The notes under the pieces: generated by a model
Seen by the model: the letters and a program-made list of their open reading frames with translations, nothing else
The model's database searches: none
Told to the model about the DNA's origin: nothing
Assembly: GCA_030596305.1 (NCBI GenBank)
Contig: JAUVKK010000001.1
Span: forward strand, 1 to 17,759
Source: Helicobacteraceae bacterium
GTDB lineage: Bacteria > Campylobacterota > Campylobacteria > Campylobacterales > Sulfurimonadaceae
Reading direction: 5' to 3'
Length of the DNA stretch: 17,759 bases
Program-made: the position numbers and the translations under genes
In this document: positions 8,902 through 17,028 of the stretch, piece after piece
Layout of the letters: each line of letters opens with the position of its first letter
Position numbering within the stretch: position 1 is the first letter of the stretch

Positions 8902-9951
8902 ATGACCATCGATATCAACCTCAAAAAAGAGATCGATCTCTCCTATCAAGTGACAATAGACACACTCCCTGAACTTGAGTTTAACACCAAAGTCGCTGTT
9001 GTGACCAACCCAACAGTTTCTGCCCTTCATCTTGAATATCTGCTCTCTAAGATCACGGCGAAAGAGGTACATGTTATTACCGTACCTGATGGAGAAGAGT
9101 ACAAAAACTGGCAGAGTATAGAGATGATTTTGGAAGGTATGTTTGAAGCACGATTCAACCGTAATTCGCTTCTTATCGCTTTTGGCGGTGGTGTCATTGG
9201 TGATATGACAGGTTTTGCTGCAAGTATCTACCAGCGCGGTATCGACTTTGTACAGGTCCCGACAACATTGCTTGCACAGGTCGATGCAAGTGTGGGCGGG
9301 AAGACCGGTTTTAACAACAAATACGGCAAAAACCTTGTAGGTGCTTTTCACCAACCGCAAGCTGTGTATGCAGATGCACATTTTCTTAAAACCTTGCCAA
9401 AACGTGAATTTGCAGCCGGTGTTGCAGAAGTTGTCAAGATGGCGGTCTGTTTCGATGCTGATTTTTTTGTCTGGCTGGAAGAGGCTGACTTGAGTGATGA
9501 AAAACAGCTCTCTGAGGCTGTATCTAAGTCAGTGCAGACAAAGGCATGGGTAGTTGCGCAAGATGAAAAAGAGAGAGGCCTTCGTGCTGCTCTTAACTAC
9601 GGTCACACCTTTGGTCATGTTATTGAAAATGAGACAAACTATACAGGCTTCTTGCATGGCGAGGCCGTTGCTATCGGTATCGTGATGGCTAATGATACAG
9701 CTGTAGCATTGGGATGGATGAGTGAAGAAGAAGCGGCCAGAGTCAAAGCCCTACTTGAGCGTTACGAGCTGCCAACTACCTATGCGATCAAAGATGTGGA
9801 CAGCTTTTATGAGACCTTTTATCTTGACAAAAAAAGTGCAGACAGCGCCATTACCTTTATTATCCCCAAGTCACTTGGGGGTGTTGAGATCACAGACGCG
9901 ATCGAAGAGTCAACAATTAAAAAGGTGTTAAAACAGTATGCAGTTAACTAG
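8902..9951 (+). CDS. aroB: 3-dehydroquinate synthase AroB
   Basis: AroB cyclises DAHP to 3-dehydroquinate, the second step of the shikimate pathway, using NAD and a divalent metal in the cytosol. The 349 residues contain the NAD-binding stretch FGGGVIGDMTGFAAS (94-108), the QVPTTLLAQVDASVGGKTGFN block (118-138) and the KNLVGAFHQPQAV motif. Metal ligands are E176 (GVAEVVKMA), H252 (FLHGEAVAIG) and a histidine of NYGHTFGHVIE (H235 or H239). Length matches the family (~345-360). The ribosome binding site is weak (GGA about 7 nt before the ATG). It is the first gene of a plus-strand operon running to mogA, and its last 14 nt overlap the start of the mechanosensitive channel gene. Confidence 0.98.
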   Translation: MTIDINLKKEIDLSYQVTIDTLPELEFNTKVAVVTNPTVSALHLEYLLSKITAKEVHVITVPDGEEYKNWQSIEMILEGMFEARFNRNSLLIAFGGGVIGDMTGFAASIYQRGIDFVQVPTTLLAQVDASVGGKTGFNNKYGKNLVGAFHQPQAVYADAHFLKTLPKREFAAGVAEVVKMAVCFDADFFVWLEEADLSDEKQLSEAVSKSVQTKAWVVAQDEKERGLRAALNYGHTFGHVIENETNYTGFLHGEAVAIGIVMANDTAVALGWMSEEEAARVKALLERYELPTTYAIKDVDSFYETFYLDKKSADSAITFIIPKSLGGVEITDAIEESTIKKVLKQYAVN

Positions 9952-11641
9952 TCTACGACTTCTTCTTACCGCTCTTCTTCTACAGGTCACCATCTGGGCT
10001 GCGCCTGCTACAAAAGCAGAAAACAACCCCACTGAAGATGATAAAGTAGCACAAGAGCTGCTTATAAAGGCTTCTATAGCAGAAAACGAACGTCTTATTC
10101 GCGCAAAAAGAGCACAAACGATCGATCAGTTTCGTGCTGAACTCGAAGAGATCAATCTTCTGTTGGCAAAAGATAATGTTTGGGAAAAAAGTTATAACTC
10201 ACATGTGGCTTACGCACAGGTACGCGGTGATCTTGTATTACTTCAAGCGAAGATCAAAAAGCTGGAAAAAAAGCGCAAAAAAAGTGATGAAGATATTGAG
10301 TTATTGGAAGATCTCAAAAGCAAAGAGAAAATCCTTTCTGAACAGTTTACATTACTGGACGACACGCAGCAGGGGACAAGTGTGTTTACGGCACTGCTTC
10401 AACCTGAAGAGATCGAAGAGATCCCTGTTCTTACAAATCCTATTGACATCTTTACCGCAGTCTCTTTTGTCAAACACCTTGAAGAGATCTATGCTGATTA
10501 TCTGAAACGAGGTGTAGAGCTTAAAGAGGTCACCTCTCTACTTAAGAAGAAAAAAGAGCTTCTTGGTAACTTAAAAGCTATTCATGAAAATGGCGGTTAT
10601 AAAAGCGAATATGATGAGACGTCGCACCGTTTAGACAAGTTTAGAAACGCATATGAGATCTTGGAGATCACTGCCAATATCTATGATAAACGTATTGACG
10701 AGATCGAAGTAAAAGTCAACAAACGGGTACAGATACAGGTCTATAAACTCAGCAAGATCGGTTTGATCATTCTCTTTTTATTCGGTCTTGCATTTTTCAT
10801 GAAGACGATGAGCAAGAAGTATATTACTGACAACGACCGTTTCTACATGGCAAACAAGATTATCAACTTCGGTAACTTTATCTTGATCGTCATCATCCTT
10901 CTGTTTAGCTATATCGAAAATGTCTCTTACCTTGTGACCGTACTTGGTTTTGCATCTGCCGGTATCGCTATTGCCATGAAAGACTGGTTTATGTCAATGC
11001 TGGGTTGGCTGGTCATTGTCCTGGGCGGTTCTATCCATGTTGGTGACAGGATCCGTGTTGATATGGACGGAATGAAATATGTCGGTGACGTGATGGATAT
11101 CTCACTGCTTCGTATGACCATACTCGAAGATATCACATTGACTACATACCAGGAGAATAGACGGGCAGGGCGTATTATCTTTGTACCAAACAATTATGTC
11201 TTTACCCGCATGATCGCCAGTTATTCACATGACTCACTAAAGACAGTATGGGATGGTATTGACATTACTATCAGTTTTGATTCAAACCATAAAAAAGCGA
11301 TGCACCTGGCAAGAGAGATCGCCCGTAAATACTCTAAAGGGTATACGGACATCACTCGTAAACAGCTTAATAAACTGCGCCATAAATACAGTTTGAAAAA
11401 CACGAATGTTGAACCGAGGGTCTTCTCTTTTATTGAACCTAACGGTCTTAATGTCAGTGTCTGGTACTTAACCAATGCTTACGCTACATTGACGCTTAGA
11501 AGTACAATATCTACGGATATCATTGACGCATTCAATGCTGAAGATGATATTACGATCGCATACCCTACACAGCAGCTCAACCTGACAATGAATAAGAAAA
11601 AAGAGTTGACACCGCCAGATGAAACTGAGGTAGTATCGTGA
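9938..11641 (+). CDS. MscS-family mechanosensitive ion channel with long periplasmic coiled-coil domain
   Basis: This 567-residue protein has a cleavable-looking signal peptide (residues 1-~23, ...IWAAPA) and then about 240 mostly helical, charged residues likely to form periplasmic coiled coils (KIKKLEKKRKKSDEDIELLEDL). Three transmembrane helices follow at ~273-290, ~309-327 and ~330-365. The third is the MscS pore helix, SAGIAIAMKDWFMSMLGW, followed by the GGSIHVGDRIRV beta-domain signature. A C-terminal cytosolic vestibule domain (~375-545) includes IIFVPNNYVFTRMI. MscS channels release solutes under osmotic downshock; the extra N-terminal region resembles larger MscK/MscM-type relatives, though shorter. 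The ATG overlaps aroB by 14 nt, and AAAGGTG lies about 10 nt upstream. Its TGA overlaps the next start (GTGA). H. pylori has an MscS gene in the same slot as I recall. Confidence 0.92.
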   Translation: MQLTSLRLLLTALLLQVTIWAAPATKAENNPTEDDKVAQELLIKASIAENERLIRAKRAQTIDQFRAELEEINLLLAKDNVWEKSYNSHVAYAQVRGDLVLLQAKIKKLEKKRKKSDEDIELLEDLKSKEKILSEQFTLLDDTQQGTSVFTALLQPEEIEEIPVLTNPIDIFTAVSFVKHLEEIYADYLKRGVELKEVTSLLKKKKELLGNLKAIHENGGYKSEYDETSHRLDKFRNAYEILEITANIYDKRIDEIEVKVNKRVQIQVYKLSKIGLIILFLFGLAFFMKTMSKKYITDNDRFYMANKIINFGNFILIVIILLFSYIENVSYLVTVLGFASAGIAIAMKDWFMSMLGWLVIVLGGSIHVGDRIRVDMDGMKYVGDVMDISLLRMTILEDITLTTYQENRRAGRIIFVPNNYVFTRMIASYSHDSLKTVWDGIDITISFDSNHKKAMHLAREIARKYSKGYTDITRKQLNKLRHKYSLKNTNVEPRVFSFIEPNGLNVSVWYLTNAYATLTLRSTISTDIIDAFNAEDDITIAYPTQQLNLTMNKKKELTPPDETEVVS

Positions 11642-12888
11642 AACAAAAGGTCTACATAAAAACATTTGGCTGTCGTACCAACCTTTTTGACTCTCAAGTG
11701 ATGATGAGCAGTCTGGAAGACTTTGACATCACGGAGAATGAGGCGGAAGCGGACATTATTATTGTCAACTCATGTACGGTAACAAATGGTGCAGATGTTG
11801 GTGTACGCGGTTATATTAACGGTGTTGAAAAAGCCGGTAAAGCGCAGGTCTATTTGACAGGCTGCGGGGCACATACCAAAGGGGAGTCCCTTTTTGACAA
11901 CAAGAAGGTCTTCGGTGTTTTTGGTCAATCTGAAAAGATAAAGATCAATACACTTTTAAAAGAGAAAGAGCGCTTCTATGAGTTAGGTGACCTTGACTTT
12001 GTTGATGACACAATTGTAAAAGAGTTTGTCGGTAAGTCACGCGCGTTTATTAAGATACAAGAGGGGTGCGACTTCCGCTGTTCGTACTGTATTATCCCTT
12101 TTGTTCGCGGTGATTCACGTTCGATGGACGAAGCAAAGATCCTTGAGCAGGTCACAACATTGGCACTTAACGGTTTTGGCGAGTTCGTTTTAACGGGGAC
12201 AAATGTCGGCTCTTATGGCCATAGAGAAGACCGTTCCCTGGCATCACTGCTTAAAAAGATGTCACAAATTCGCGGTGTACGCCGTATACGTTTAGGCTCT
12301 CTTGAACCGATCCAGATCTCTGATGCCTTTGAAGAGCTGCTCGGCGAGCCTTGGCTTGAAAAACACCTGCATATCGCACTGCAGCACACCTCACCGACAA
12401 TGCTCAAACATATGAACCGTCGTAACAAGTTTGAAAATGATATCGCTCTTTTTCAGCGATTGCGGGAGAAAGGTTTTGCCTTGGGAACAGATTTTATTGT
12501 CGGTCACCCGGGTGAGACAGAAAAACTTTGGCAAGAGGCGATGCAAAACCTAAAACGCTTGCCGTTGACTCACGTACACGCCTTTACCTATTCCAAACGT
12601 GACGGTACTCCGTCAGCGACCATGAAAGGCGAGGTCAATGGCGCTATAGCAAAAGCACGTCTAAAAGAGTTGACAGATCTGGTTGATCAAAACAATTTGA
12701 CCTTTAGAAAAGCGTTTTCACAGGTACCGCTTGACGTCTTGATCGAGAGTGAAAAAGATGGACGATATCATGGGCTTGACCAGTTTTTCAACAAGATCGT
12801 CATTGACTCGACTAACGACCTTGTCGGCAACTGGCTGAGTGTTGAGAACTACAAGGTACAAAAGGATGAGAACTATGCTCAATTCTAA
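11638..12888 (+). CDS. mtaB: tRNA t6A37 methylthiotransferase MtaB
   Basis: MtaB is a radical-SAM enzyme that converts t6A37 to ms2t6A in ANN-decoding tRNAs. The 416 residues open with KVYIKTFGCRTNLFDSQVM, the MtaB form of the UPF0004 domain. The auxiliary 4Fe-4S cluster ligands are C12, C46 (NSCTVTN) and C76 (TGCGAHT). The radical-SAM CxxxCxxC is C144, C148 and C151 (GCDFRCSYC). The FCRTN-type start and lack of the MiaB signature separate it from MiaB; the C-terminal TRAM-like region (~350-416) is short. The start codon is GTG, sharing the GTGA overlap with the stop of the channel gene, so translation is probably coupled. The gene ends 14 nt inside the preferred start of the FtsH-like gene. 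Confidence 0.93.
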   Translation: MKQKVYIKTFGCRTNLFDSQVMMSSLEDFDITENEAEADIIIVNSCTVTNGADVGVRGYINGVEKAGKAQVYLTGCGAHTKGESLFDNKKVFGVFGQSEKIKINTLLKEKERFYELGDLDFVDDTIVKEFVGKSRAFIKIQEGCDFRCSYCIIPFVRGDSRSMDEAKILEQVTTLALNGFGEFVLTGTNVGSYGHREDRSLASLLKKMSQIRGVRRIRLGSLEPIQISDAFEELLGEPWLEKHLHIALQHTSPTMLKHMNRRNKFENDIALFQRLREKGFALGTDFIVGHPGETEKLWQEAMQNLKRLPLTHVHAFTYSKRDGTPSATMKGEVNGAIAKARLKELTDLVDQNNLTFRKAFSQVPLDVLIESEKDGRYHGLDQFFNKIVIDSTNDLVGNWLSVENYKVQKDENYAQF

Positions 12889-14515
12889 ACAAAACCGTAT
12901 TATTCTTATGGTCTCGGCCGGGATAATTTTACTCTTGGTCGCATTTGCTCTTTTGCGTGATACCTCACAGGTCGCTTCGCTCAATCAGGTAGCAAAACTG
13001 GTTAAAGCCAAAAAGATACAGAGTATTGTGCAGAGTGATGAGAACTACTATATCCAAACTGCAGATACACTTTACAGCATACCCGTTTCACAGGTCTCGC
13101 CTAAACTGCTAAAAAATTACAGTATTGAAGTTGACAAAGACAGCTCTATTCTTCTTTCGATTGTTTTTGCATTAATGGCTCTGGGGGCACTCTCTTATGG
13201 TGTACGTTACTTAATGAAGATGCAGGGCGGTGAATCTGAAAGTACAATGCCGTTTGCAGCTGCTGCATCACCAAGCAGTGGTGAAGGCGAGGGGATTACT
13301 CCTGTTGAGTCTGATGTCACCTTTGATGATATTGGTGGTATCGCCGATGTTAAACAGGAGTTGCAGGAGATCATCGACTTTTTACGTAATCCCTCACGTT
13401 TTAAGGCCTTTGGTGCACGAATGCCGAGAGGGGTGTTGTTGGTTGGTCCTCCCGGTGTAGGTAAGACTATGATCGCAAAAGCAGTTGCTGCTGAAGCCGG
13501 CGTGCCGTTTTATTATCAAAGTGCAGCCTCTTTTGTCCAGATCTATGTCGGCATGGGTGCCAAACGTGTTCATGAACTTTTTGTCGCGGCAAAAAACAAC
13601 TCACCGGCTATTATTTTTATCGATGAGATTGATGCTGTAGGTAAAGAGCGTGACGGCAACCGCTCCGATGAACGTGAAGCTACGCTCAACCAGCTTCTGA
13701 CAGAGATGGACGGTTTTGAAGACAGCAGCGGGGTTATCGTCGTTGCTGCTACCAACAAGATCGATGTTTTAGATGCTGCTCTGCTTCGTGCCGGACGTTT
13801 TGACAGACGTGTCTTTGTCGAACTTCCGACACCGACAGAGCGTGCGGCGATCATCAACAAATATCTCTCTAAGGTACCAAACAGCGCGAACGTAGATGAG
13901 ATCGTACAGATGAGTGTCGGATTTAACGGGGCTTCACTTGCGACTTTGGTCAATGAAGCAGCACTTTTAGCCTTGCGTGAGCAGGCAATGCAAGTGTCTA
14001 TGGATCACTTTTATGCCGTTAAAGACAAGGTCGCCTACGGTAAAAAGAAACTGGCTATTTTATCGCCGCAGCAAAAGCAGTTCAGAGCACGTTATTTGGC
14101 TGCCAAGTCAGTGATCGCTTACACAAATGATTTGCCTTTTGAGAAGGTGATGCTCTCATCAGAGACCATTAAGCCGCAGATGGGCGCACCGATGATCCAG
14201 AGTGAGATCGAAGCACGTATTAAGGTCCTGCTTGCCGGTATGGCTGGTTGTGATCTTCATTTTGACGAGCACGCCACAAATGTCCACAATGATCTGAAAC
14301 AGGCTAAACAGCTTGCTTTGGAGATGGTCACACTCTACGGGATGGGCACAGGTGTTGTTGCATCGACTAATGAAGATGTGATTATCTTGGACTCACTGTA
14401 CAAAGAGACAAAAAGTCAATTGTCTCAATTTGAGAGTGTCATCGCTGCGATCGAAGCAGTGCTGATGGAGAAAGAGTCTATTACTAAAGACCATATTGGT
14501 GAGTTGGTAGGGTAA
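12875..14515 (+). CDS. FtsH-like membrane AAA+ ATPase lacking the HEXXH protease motif
   Basis: This 546-residue protein has the FtsH layout: TM1 (~9-27), a short periplasmic domain, TM2 (~91-114), then an AAA+ module. Visible motifs are Walker A GPPGVGKT (191-198), pore loop YVGMGA (224-229), Walker B IIFIDE (246-251) and the second region of homology ATNKIDVLDAALLRAGRFDRR (292-312). The C-terminal domain aligns with the FtsH peptidase domain, but where HEAGHA should be it reads RARYLAAKSVIAY (404-416), so both zinc histidines and the catalytic glutamate are missing. The downstream acidic zinc ligand region (VHNDLKQAKQLALEMVTLYGM, D474) is still recognisable. It is about 90 residues shorter than E. 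coli FtsH. The start at 12875 has AAGGA 8 nt upstream; ATGs at 12839 and 12866 are worse supported. It is probably an unfoldase or scaffold at the inner membrane; targets unknown. Confidence 0.88.
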   Translation: MLNSKQNRIILMVSAGIILLLVAFALLRDTSQVASLNQVAKLVKAKKIQSIVQSDENYYIQTADTLYSIPVSQVSPKLLKNYSIEVDKDSSILLSIVFALMALGALSYGVRYLMKMQGGESESTMPFAAAASPSSGEGEGITPVESDVTFDDIGGIADVKQELQEIIDFLRNPSRFKAFGARMPRGVLLVGPPGVGKTMIAKAVAAEAGVPFYYQSAASFVQIYVGMGAKRVHELFVAAKNNSPAIIFIDEIDAVGKERDGNRSDEREATLNQLLTEMDGFEDSSGVIVVAATNKIDVLDAALLRAGRFDRRVFVELPTPTERAAIINKYLSKVPNSANVDEIVQMSVGFNGASLATLVNEAALLALREQAMQVSMDHFYAVKDKVAYGKKKLAILSPQQKQFRARYLAAKSVIAYTNDLPFEKVMLSSETIKPQMGAPMIQSEIEARIKVLLAGMAGCDLHFDEHATNVHNDLKQAKQLALEMVTLYGMGTGVVASTNEDVIILDSLYKETKSQLSQFESVIAAIEAVLMEKESITKDHIGELVG

Positions 14516-14517
14516 TT

Positions 14518-15027
14518 ATGTACTTTAACGGTTTTGCACTTCAGGATGAAGCTCATTTTTTTGATGACATTATAGATAACGGTCAGTATGTTATCAGTGG
14601 TTTTAGCTATGGCGCCATTAAAGCATTTAAAGAAGCATTGAACAGTACTACCCGTGTAGATAAACTGCAACTTATCTCTCCTGCGTTTTTTCAAAGCAAA
14701 GGCTCAAAGTTCAAGAGACTTCAACTAATGGGCTATCAAAAAAATAGCCAAGCCTATTTGGTGAAATTTACAGAGAACTGCTTTTTACCTTATGATGTGC
14801 AAGACGTCACCTATGCAAAGCACTCTGTCTCCGAGCTAGAAGAACTTTTGACCTATGAATGGGATGTAAAAGAGCTACAACGACTAGTAGACAGAGGTAC
14901 AAGTATTGAGGTTTATCTAGGCGGCCAGGACAAGATCAGTGATGTTGGTCCGGCGTACACTTTCTTTCTACCCTTTGCGACAGTGACTTTGGTCAAAGGT
15001 GCTAACCATTTTTTACAAGGAGAATAA
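14518..15027 (+). CDS. bioV: Pimeloyl-ACP methyl ester esterase, BioV type
   Basis: BioV removes the methyl group from pimeloyl-ACP methyl ester, releasing pimeloyl-ACP for biotin ring assembly. It is the esterase described in Helicobacter as a replacement for BioH. The 169-residue protein is a small alpha/beta hydrolase: an N-terminal FNGFALQDE, the nucleophile elbow G-F-S-Y-G with S30, LQLISPAFFQSK after strand 6, an acid candidate D138 in YLGGQDKISD and the catalytic H164 in KGANHFLQ. The KLQLISP, FKRLQL and GxxDxIxD blocks match the Helicobacter BioV sequence as I recall it. It starts 2 nt after the FtsH-like stop and ends 3 nt before mogA, so it belongs to the operon. No other biotin gene is in the window. 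The call rests on motif resemblance and size. Confidence 0.82.
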   Translation: MYFNGFALQDEAHFFDDIIDNGQYVISGFSYGAIKAFKEALNSTTRVDKLQLISPAFFQSKGSKFKRLQLMGYQKNSQAYLVKFTENCFLPYDVQDVTYAKHSVSELEELLTYEWDVKELQRLVDRGTSIEVYLGGQDKISDVGPAYTFFLPFATVTLVKGANHFLQGE

Positions 15028-15030
15028 TAT

Positions 15031-15564
15031 ATGAGTGAGATCAAAATAGGTGTTATCACCGCGTCAGACAGAGCAAGTGCAGGTATCTATGAAGATATAT
15101 CAGGCATGGCCATTCAAGATACAATGAAAGACTATTTGACAAGTGTGTTTGAGATCGAATACCGCTGTATCCCTGATGAACAGTTGATGATAGAAGATAC
15201 AATGAAAGAGTTGTGTGACGAAGCAGGGTGTTGTTTAGTTGTTACAACAGGGGGAACAGGACCGGCACTGCGTGATGTTACGCCAGAAGCAACGGAGAAT
15301 GTCTGTGAAAAGATGATGCCGGGCTTTGGAGAGCTTATGCGTCAGGTCTCACTTCAATATGTTCCGACAGCTATTCTCTCACGTCAAACTGCCGGTATTC
15401 GCGGTAAGTCACTCATTATCAACCTTCCGGGAAAGCCAAAGTCTATTCGTGAGTGCCTTGATGCAGTTTTCCCAGCTGTCCCTTACTGTATTGATCTTAT
15501 TGAAGGTCCTTTCCTTGAATGTGACGAGAGTGTTATCAAAGCATTTCGCCCAAAATCAAAATAA
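15031..15564 (+). CDS. mogA: Molybdopterin adenylyltransferase MogA
   Basis: MogA adenylates molybdopterin, preparing it for molybdate insertion in molybdenum cofactor synthesis. The 177-residue cytosolic protein carries the MoCF/MogA signatures: GVITASDRASAGIYEDISG (7-25), VTTGGTGPALRDVTPEAT (71-88), a GFGELMRQVSL helix (98-108), SRQTAGIRGKSLIINLPGKPKS (118-138) and the acidic end FLECDESVIKAFRPK. The RDxTPEAT pattern and length favour MogA over MoaB. AGGAG lies 7 nt before the ATG. It follows bioV by 3 nt and is the last gene of the aroB operon. Campylobacterota use molybdoenzymes such as periplasmic nitrate reductase and formate dehydrogenase, but none is encoded here. Confidence 0.93.
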   Translation: MSEIKIGVITASDRASAGIYEDISGMAIQDTMKDYLTSVFEIEYRCIPDEQLMIEDTMKELCDEAGCCLVVTTGGTGPALRDVTPEATENVCEKMMPGFGELMRQVSLQYVPTAILSRQTAGIRGKSLIINLPGKPKSIRECLDAVFPAVPYCIDLIEGPFLECDESVIKAFRPKSK

Positions 15565-15621
15565 TTAGCAATTTAGGTACAAATGTGCCAAGTATGTAAC
15601 TAATTACAACATTAAGTATTG

Positions 15622-15627
15622 TATAAT
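15622..15627 (+). promoter_or_regulatory. Candidate -10 box (TATAAT) for the histidine kinase gene
   Basis: TATAAT lies 27 nt before the kinase ATG, preceded by A/T-rich DNA without a clear -35. AAGGA at 15641-15645 is the ribosome binding site. The 90-nt gap after mogA also holds a weak wobble hairpin, GGTAC-AAAT-GTGCC (15575-15588), that is not a convincing terminator. Confidence 0.5.
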
Positions 15628-15654
15628 ATTCGATAAAAAGAAGGATCGATATTT

Positions 15655-17028
15655 ATGGAATCAGAGGGTGTCTTAACAAGTTTTAGATCATTTGAGCATC
15701 CATCAGAGTTGGTCTTGATGATGACAAAAGGGATTCACAAAGGTGTGCTTATCGCCACCTTGATCGCTTCGTCACTCTTTGTCGTCTTGCTTTTTGACTA
15801 TATACCTCTCTATATCCTTTCATTGTGGGTGTTAGCACAATTGTCTTTGTCCCTTGTACGTGTAAAACTGGCCAAAAGACTAGAGCAGTACACTAAACAA
15901 AACAGCGCACTTAAAAGAAAATGTCTGCAGTATAACATTGCCGGTACTGCACTGAGTGCAGTGTTATGGGGACTTACTAGCTGGTTGACTGTTCTCTATG
16001 CACCTGAGCCTTACACCTATTATATTTTGATGATCTTACTGGCTTTGACTGCTGGAGCGACAACAACCTTAGGCTCGGTATTTCATGCCTATTTTGTCTT
16101 TATGGCGATCATACTTCTAATGTTAAGCAGCTCATTTGCCTACTTAGGGGGCGATGTCCACCTTATTATCGCCCTGATAAGTCTTGTGGCCATAACTATA
16201 TTGACAGGTACAGGCTCAGACTATTATCTTAAACTCAAAAAGATCGTTGAGTTGAGTGTGCAGCTCAAGGCCTTTAATGCAGCGTTGGAAGAGCGTGTGC
16301 AAAAAGAGGTAAGTAAAAATATTGAAAAAGATATTCAGCTTATGCATCAGGCACGTTTGGCACAGATGGGTGAGATGGTCAATATGATCGCTCATCAATG
16401 GCGTCAGCCGCTGCATATCATATCGACAGCCGCAACCGATATGGATATTAAAATGGAGTTTAACACCTTAGATGATGAGACAAGCAAAAAGCATATAGAG
16501 ACCATCAATACACTGACACAGCACCTCTCTTCGACTATTGATGACTTTAGAGACTTTTTCAAGGTCACAAAAGAGAAAGAGCTGACCTCACTGAAAGAGG
16601 TTGTTACAACTACACTAAAGATCATTGGTGAGTTTATAGAGAACAAAAACATATCAGTTTCTACTGATATTAAAAGTGCTGAGACATTTAATAGTTACCC
16701 TAATGAGTTGAAGCAGGTACTTCTGAATCTTCTGAAAAATGCTGAAGATGTTCTACTTGAAAGAGAGGTCGAGGATGCAAGGATCACCATCAAAACATTT
16801 TGTGATCAGGATCATCTGTATCTTGAAGTCTGTGATAATGCAGGGGGTGTTCCTGAAACGCATATTGATCAGATATTTAATGCCTATTACAGTTCAAAGT
16901 CGCAAGAGATAGGTAGCGGTTTAGGGCTGTACATGAGTAAGATCATCATTGAAGAACATTGCGGCGGGAGTTTGAGCGTGAAAAATGTAGAAGATGGGGC
17001 CTGCTTCTGCATAAGTCTTCCCAAATAA
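15655..17028 (+). CDS. Membrane-bound sensor histidine kinase
   Basis: This 457-residue protein has about six hydrophobic segments between residues 28 and 188 with short loops and no large periplasmic sensor domain. A coiled coil follows (~197-235), then the dimerisation H-box LAQMGEMVNMIAHQWRQPL with the phospho-acceptor H247. The ATPase domain has N-box ELKQVLLNLLKNAEDV (N362), G1 CDNAGGVP (393-400) and G2 GSGLGLYMSK (420-429). All catalytic motifs are intact. The AHQWRQPL H-box is typical of kinases abundant in Sulfurimonas and relatives. The membrane-embedded input part suggests that it senses a signal within or near the membrane. No response regulator is adjacent, so its partner must be elsewhere. 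AAGGA precedes the ATG by about 9 nt, and a TATAAT is further upstream. Confidence 0.93.
   Translation: MESEGVLTSFRSFEHPSELVLMMTKGIHKGVLIATLIASSLFVVLLFDYIPLYILSLWVLAQLSLSLVRVKLAKRLEQYTKQNSALKRKCLQYNIAGTALSAVLWGLTSWLTVLYAPEPYTYYILMILLALTAGATTTLGSVFHAYFVFMAIILLMLSSSFAYLGGDVHLIIALISLVAITILTGTGSDYYLKLKKIVELSVQLKAFNAALEERVQKEVSKNIEKDIQLMHQARLAQMGEMVNMIAHQWRQPLHIISTAATDMDIKMEFNTLDDETSKKHIETINTLTQHLSSTIDDFRDFFKVTKEKELTSLKEVVTTTLKIIGEFIENKNISVSTDIKSAETFNSYPNELKQVLLNLLKNAEDVLLEREVEDARITIKTFCDQDHLYLEVCDNAGGVPETHIDQIFNAYYSSKSQEIGSGLGLYMSKIIIEEHCGGSLSVKNVEDGACFCISLPK

Noticed and set aside
12839..12874. Longer start for the FtsH-like protein (12 extra residues)
   Set aside because: The ATG at 12875 is placed 8 nt after AAGGA and gives a standard TM-first N-terminus; the upstream ATGs lack a matching ribosome binding site.
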